Shown here piece by piece: positions 63,949 to 64,000 of a DNA stretch of 64,000 nt. The stretch comes from Proteromonas lacertae (taxonomy: Eukaryota; Sar; Bigyra; Opalinata; Proteromonadidae), in the NCBI GenBank assembly GCA_002245135.1, contig NGBS01000586.1, positions 62,001-126,000 of the forward strand, in the 5' to 3' direction. How positions within the stretch are numbered: the stretch's first letter is position 1; every line of letters starts with the position of its first letter. The position numbers and the translations under genes are program-made. Under the pieces are notes generated by a model. The model ran no database searches, was not told the DNA's origin, and saw nothing but the letters and a program-made list of their open reading frames with translations.

Positions 63949-64000
63949 ATGGGTGAAGAACGAGTAACTAAAAATGGAACATTTCTTACTTGGGTTGGTT
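63949..64000 (+). CDS. Start of an unidentified gene, cut by window end
   Basis: An ATG opens MGEERVTKNGTFLTWVG and is still open at the last base. Composition is less AT-rich than the flanking spacer, which is why I treat it as coding. Too short to identify. Confidence 0.4.
   Translation, partial: MGEERVTKNGTFLTWVG

Noticed and set aside
1-64000. tRNA, rRNA, CRISPR arrays, transposons
   Set aside because: Spacers were read on both strands; no cloverleaf with conserved T-loop, no rRNA segments, no spaced direct repeats, and no transposase or reverse transcriptase frame were seen.

Overview
The window is nuclear DNA of an AT-rich, intron-dense eukaryote with cilia or flagella, most likely a free-living or host-associated protist. 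Almost every gene is cut by very short introns (about 21-63 nt, donor mostly GTATA or GTATT, acceptor nearly always TAG). The predicted proteins are eukaryotic: a VPS8 tether subunit, the AP-4 small chain, PUS3, DUS1, Xaa-Pro aminopeptidase P, a GPR180/TMEM145-type receptor, a DDT/PHD chromatin protein, TTC29 (dynein arm assembly) and a TMEM218-like ciliary protein. An EGF-repeat protein has a CP-x-G-x-DP pattern that I associate with stramenopile surface proteins, but this is too weak for a taxonomic call. All genes for which I could set an end use TAA or TAG, never TGA.

Layout. Positions 1-11203: the end of a giant coiled-coil gene with recent internal duplications. 11319-16319 (minus): secreted EGF-repeat protein, aminopeptidase P, and a membrane O-acyltransferase. 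16643-20238 (minus): two tandem paralogues with a signal peptide, a degenerate torsin-like AAA+ domain and a C-terminal membrane anchor. 20389-22419: DUS1 and a small acidic protein. 22626-29769: divergent Hsp70, a seven-TM receptor, and two unrecognised genes. 30064-36638: PUS3, VPS8 and, on the minus strand, a small six-exon CHHC zinc-finger gene. 36817-39883: TTC29, a third torsin-like gene that keeps its P-loop and has no anchor, and a TMEM218-like gene. 40200-53238: three large tandem type I membrane-protein paralogues built from about four units of roughly 300 residues each. 53489-57724: the AP-4 sigma gene, carrying a convincing U12-type AT-AG intron, then a DDT/WHIM/multi-PHD protein. 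57818-63655 (minus): an EF-hand/C2/zinc-ribbon protein. At 63949 another gene begins and runs off the end.

The points I rate highest are: the torsin-like trio (one P-loop ATPase candidate plus two membrane-anchored partners that have lost the nucleotide-binding motif); the tandem family of repeat-built surface proteins; and the U12 intron, together with a CHHC-finger gene of the kind found in U11-48K. A recurrent caution is that at least fifteen single-base frame breaks occur inside otherwise well conserved genes, mostly explicable as homopolymer indels. They look like assembly errors, although decay of some genes cannot be excluded.
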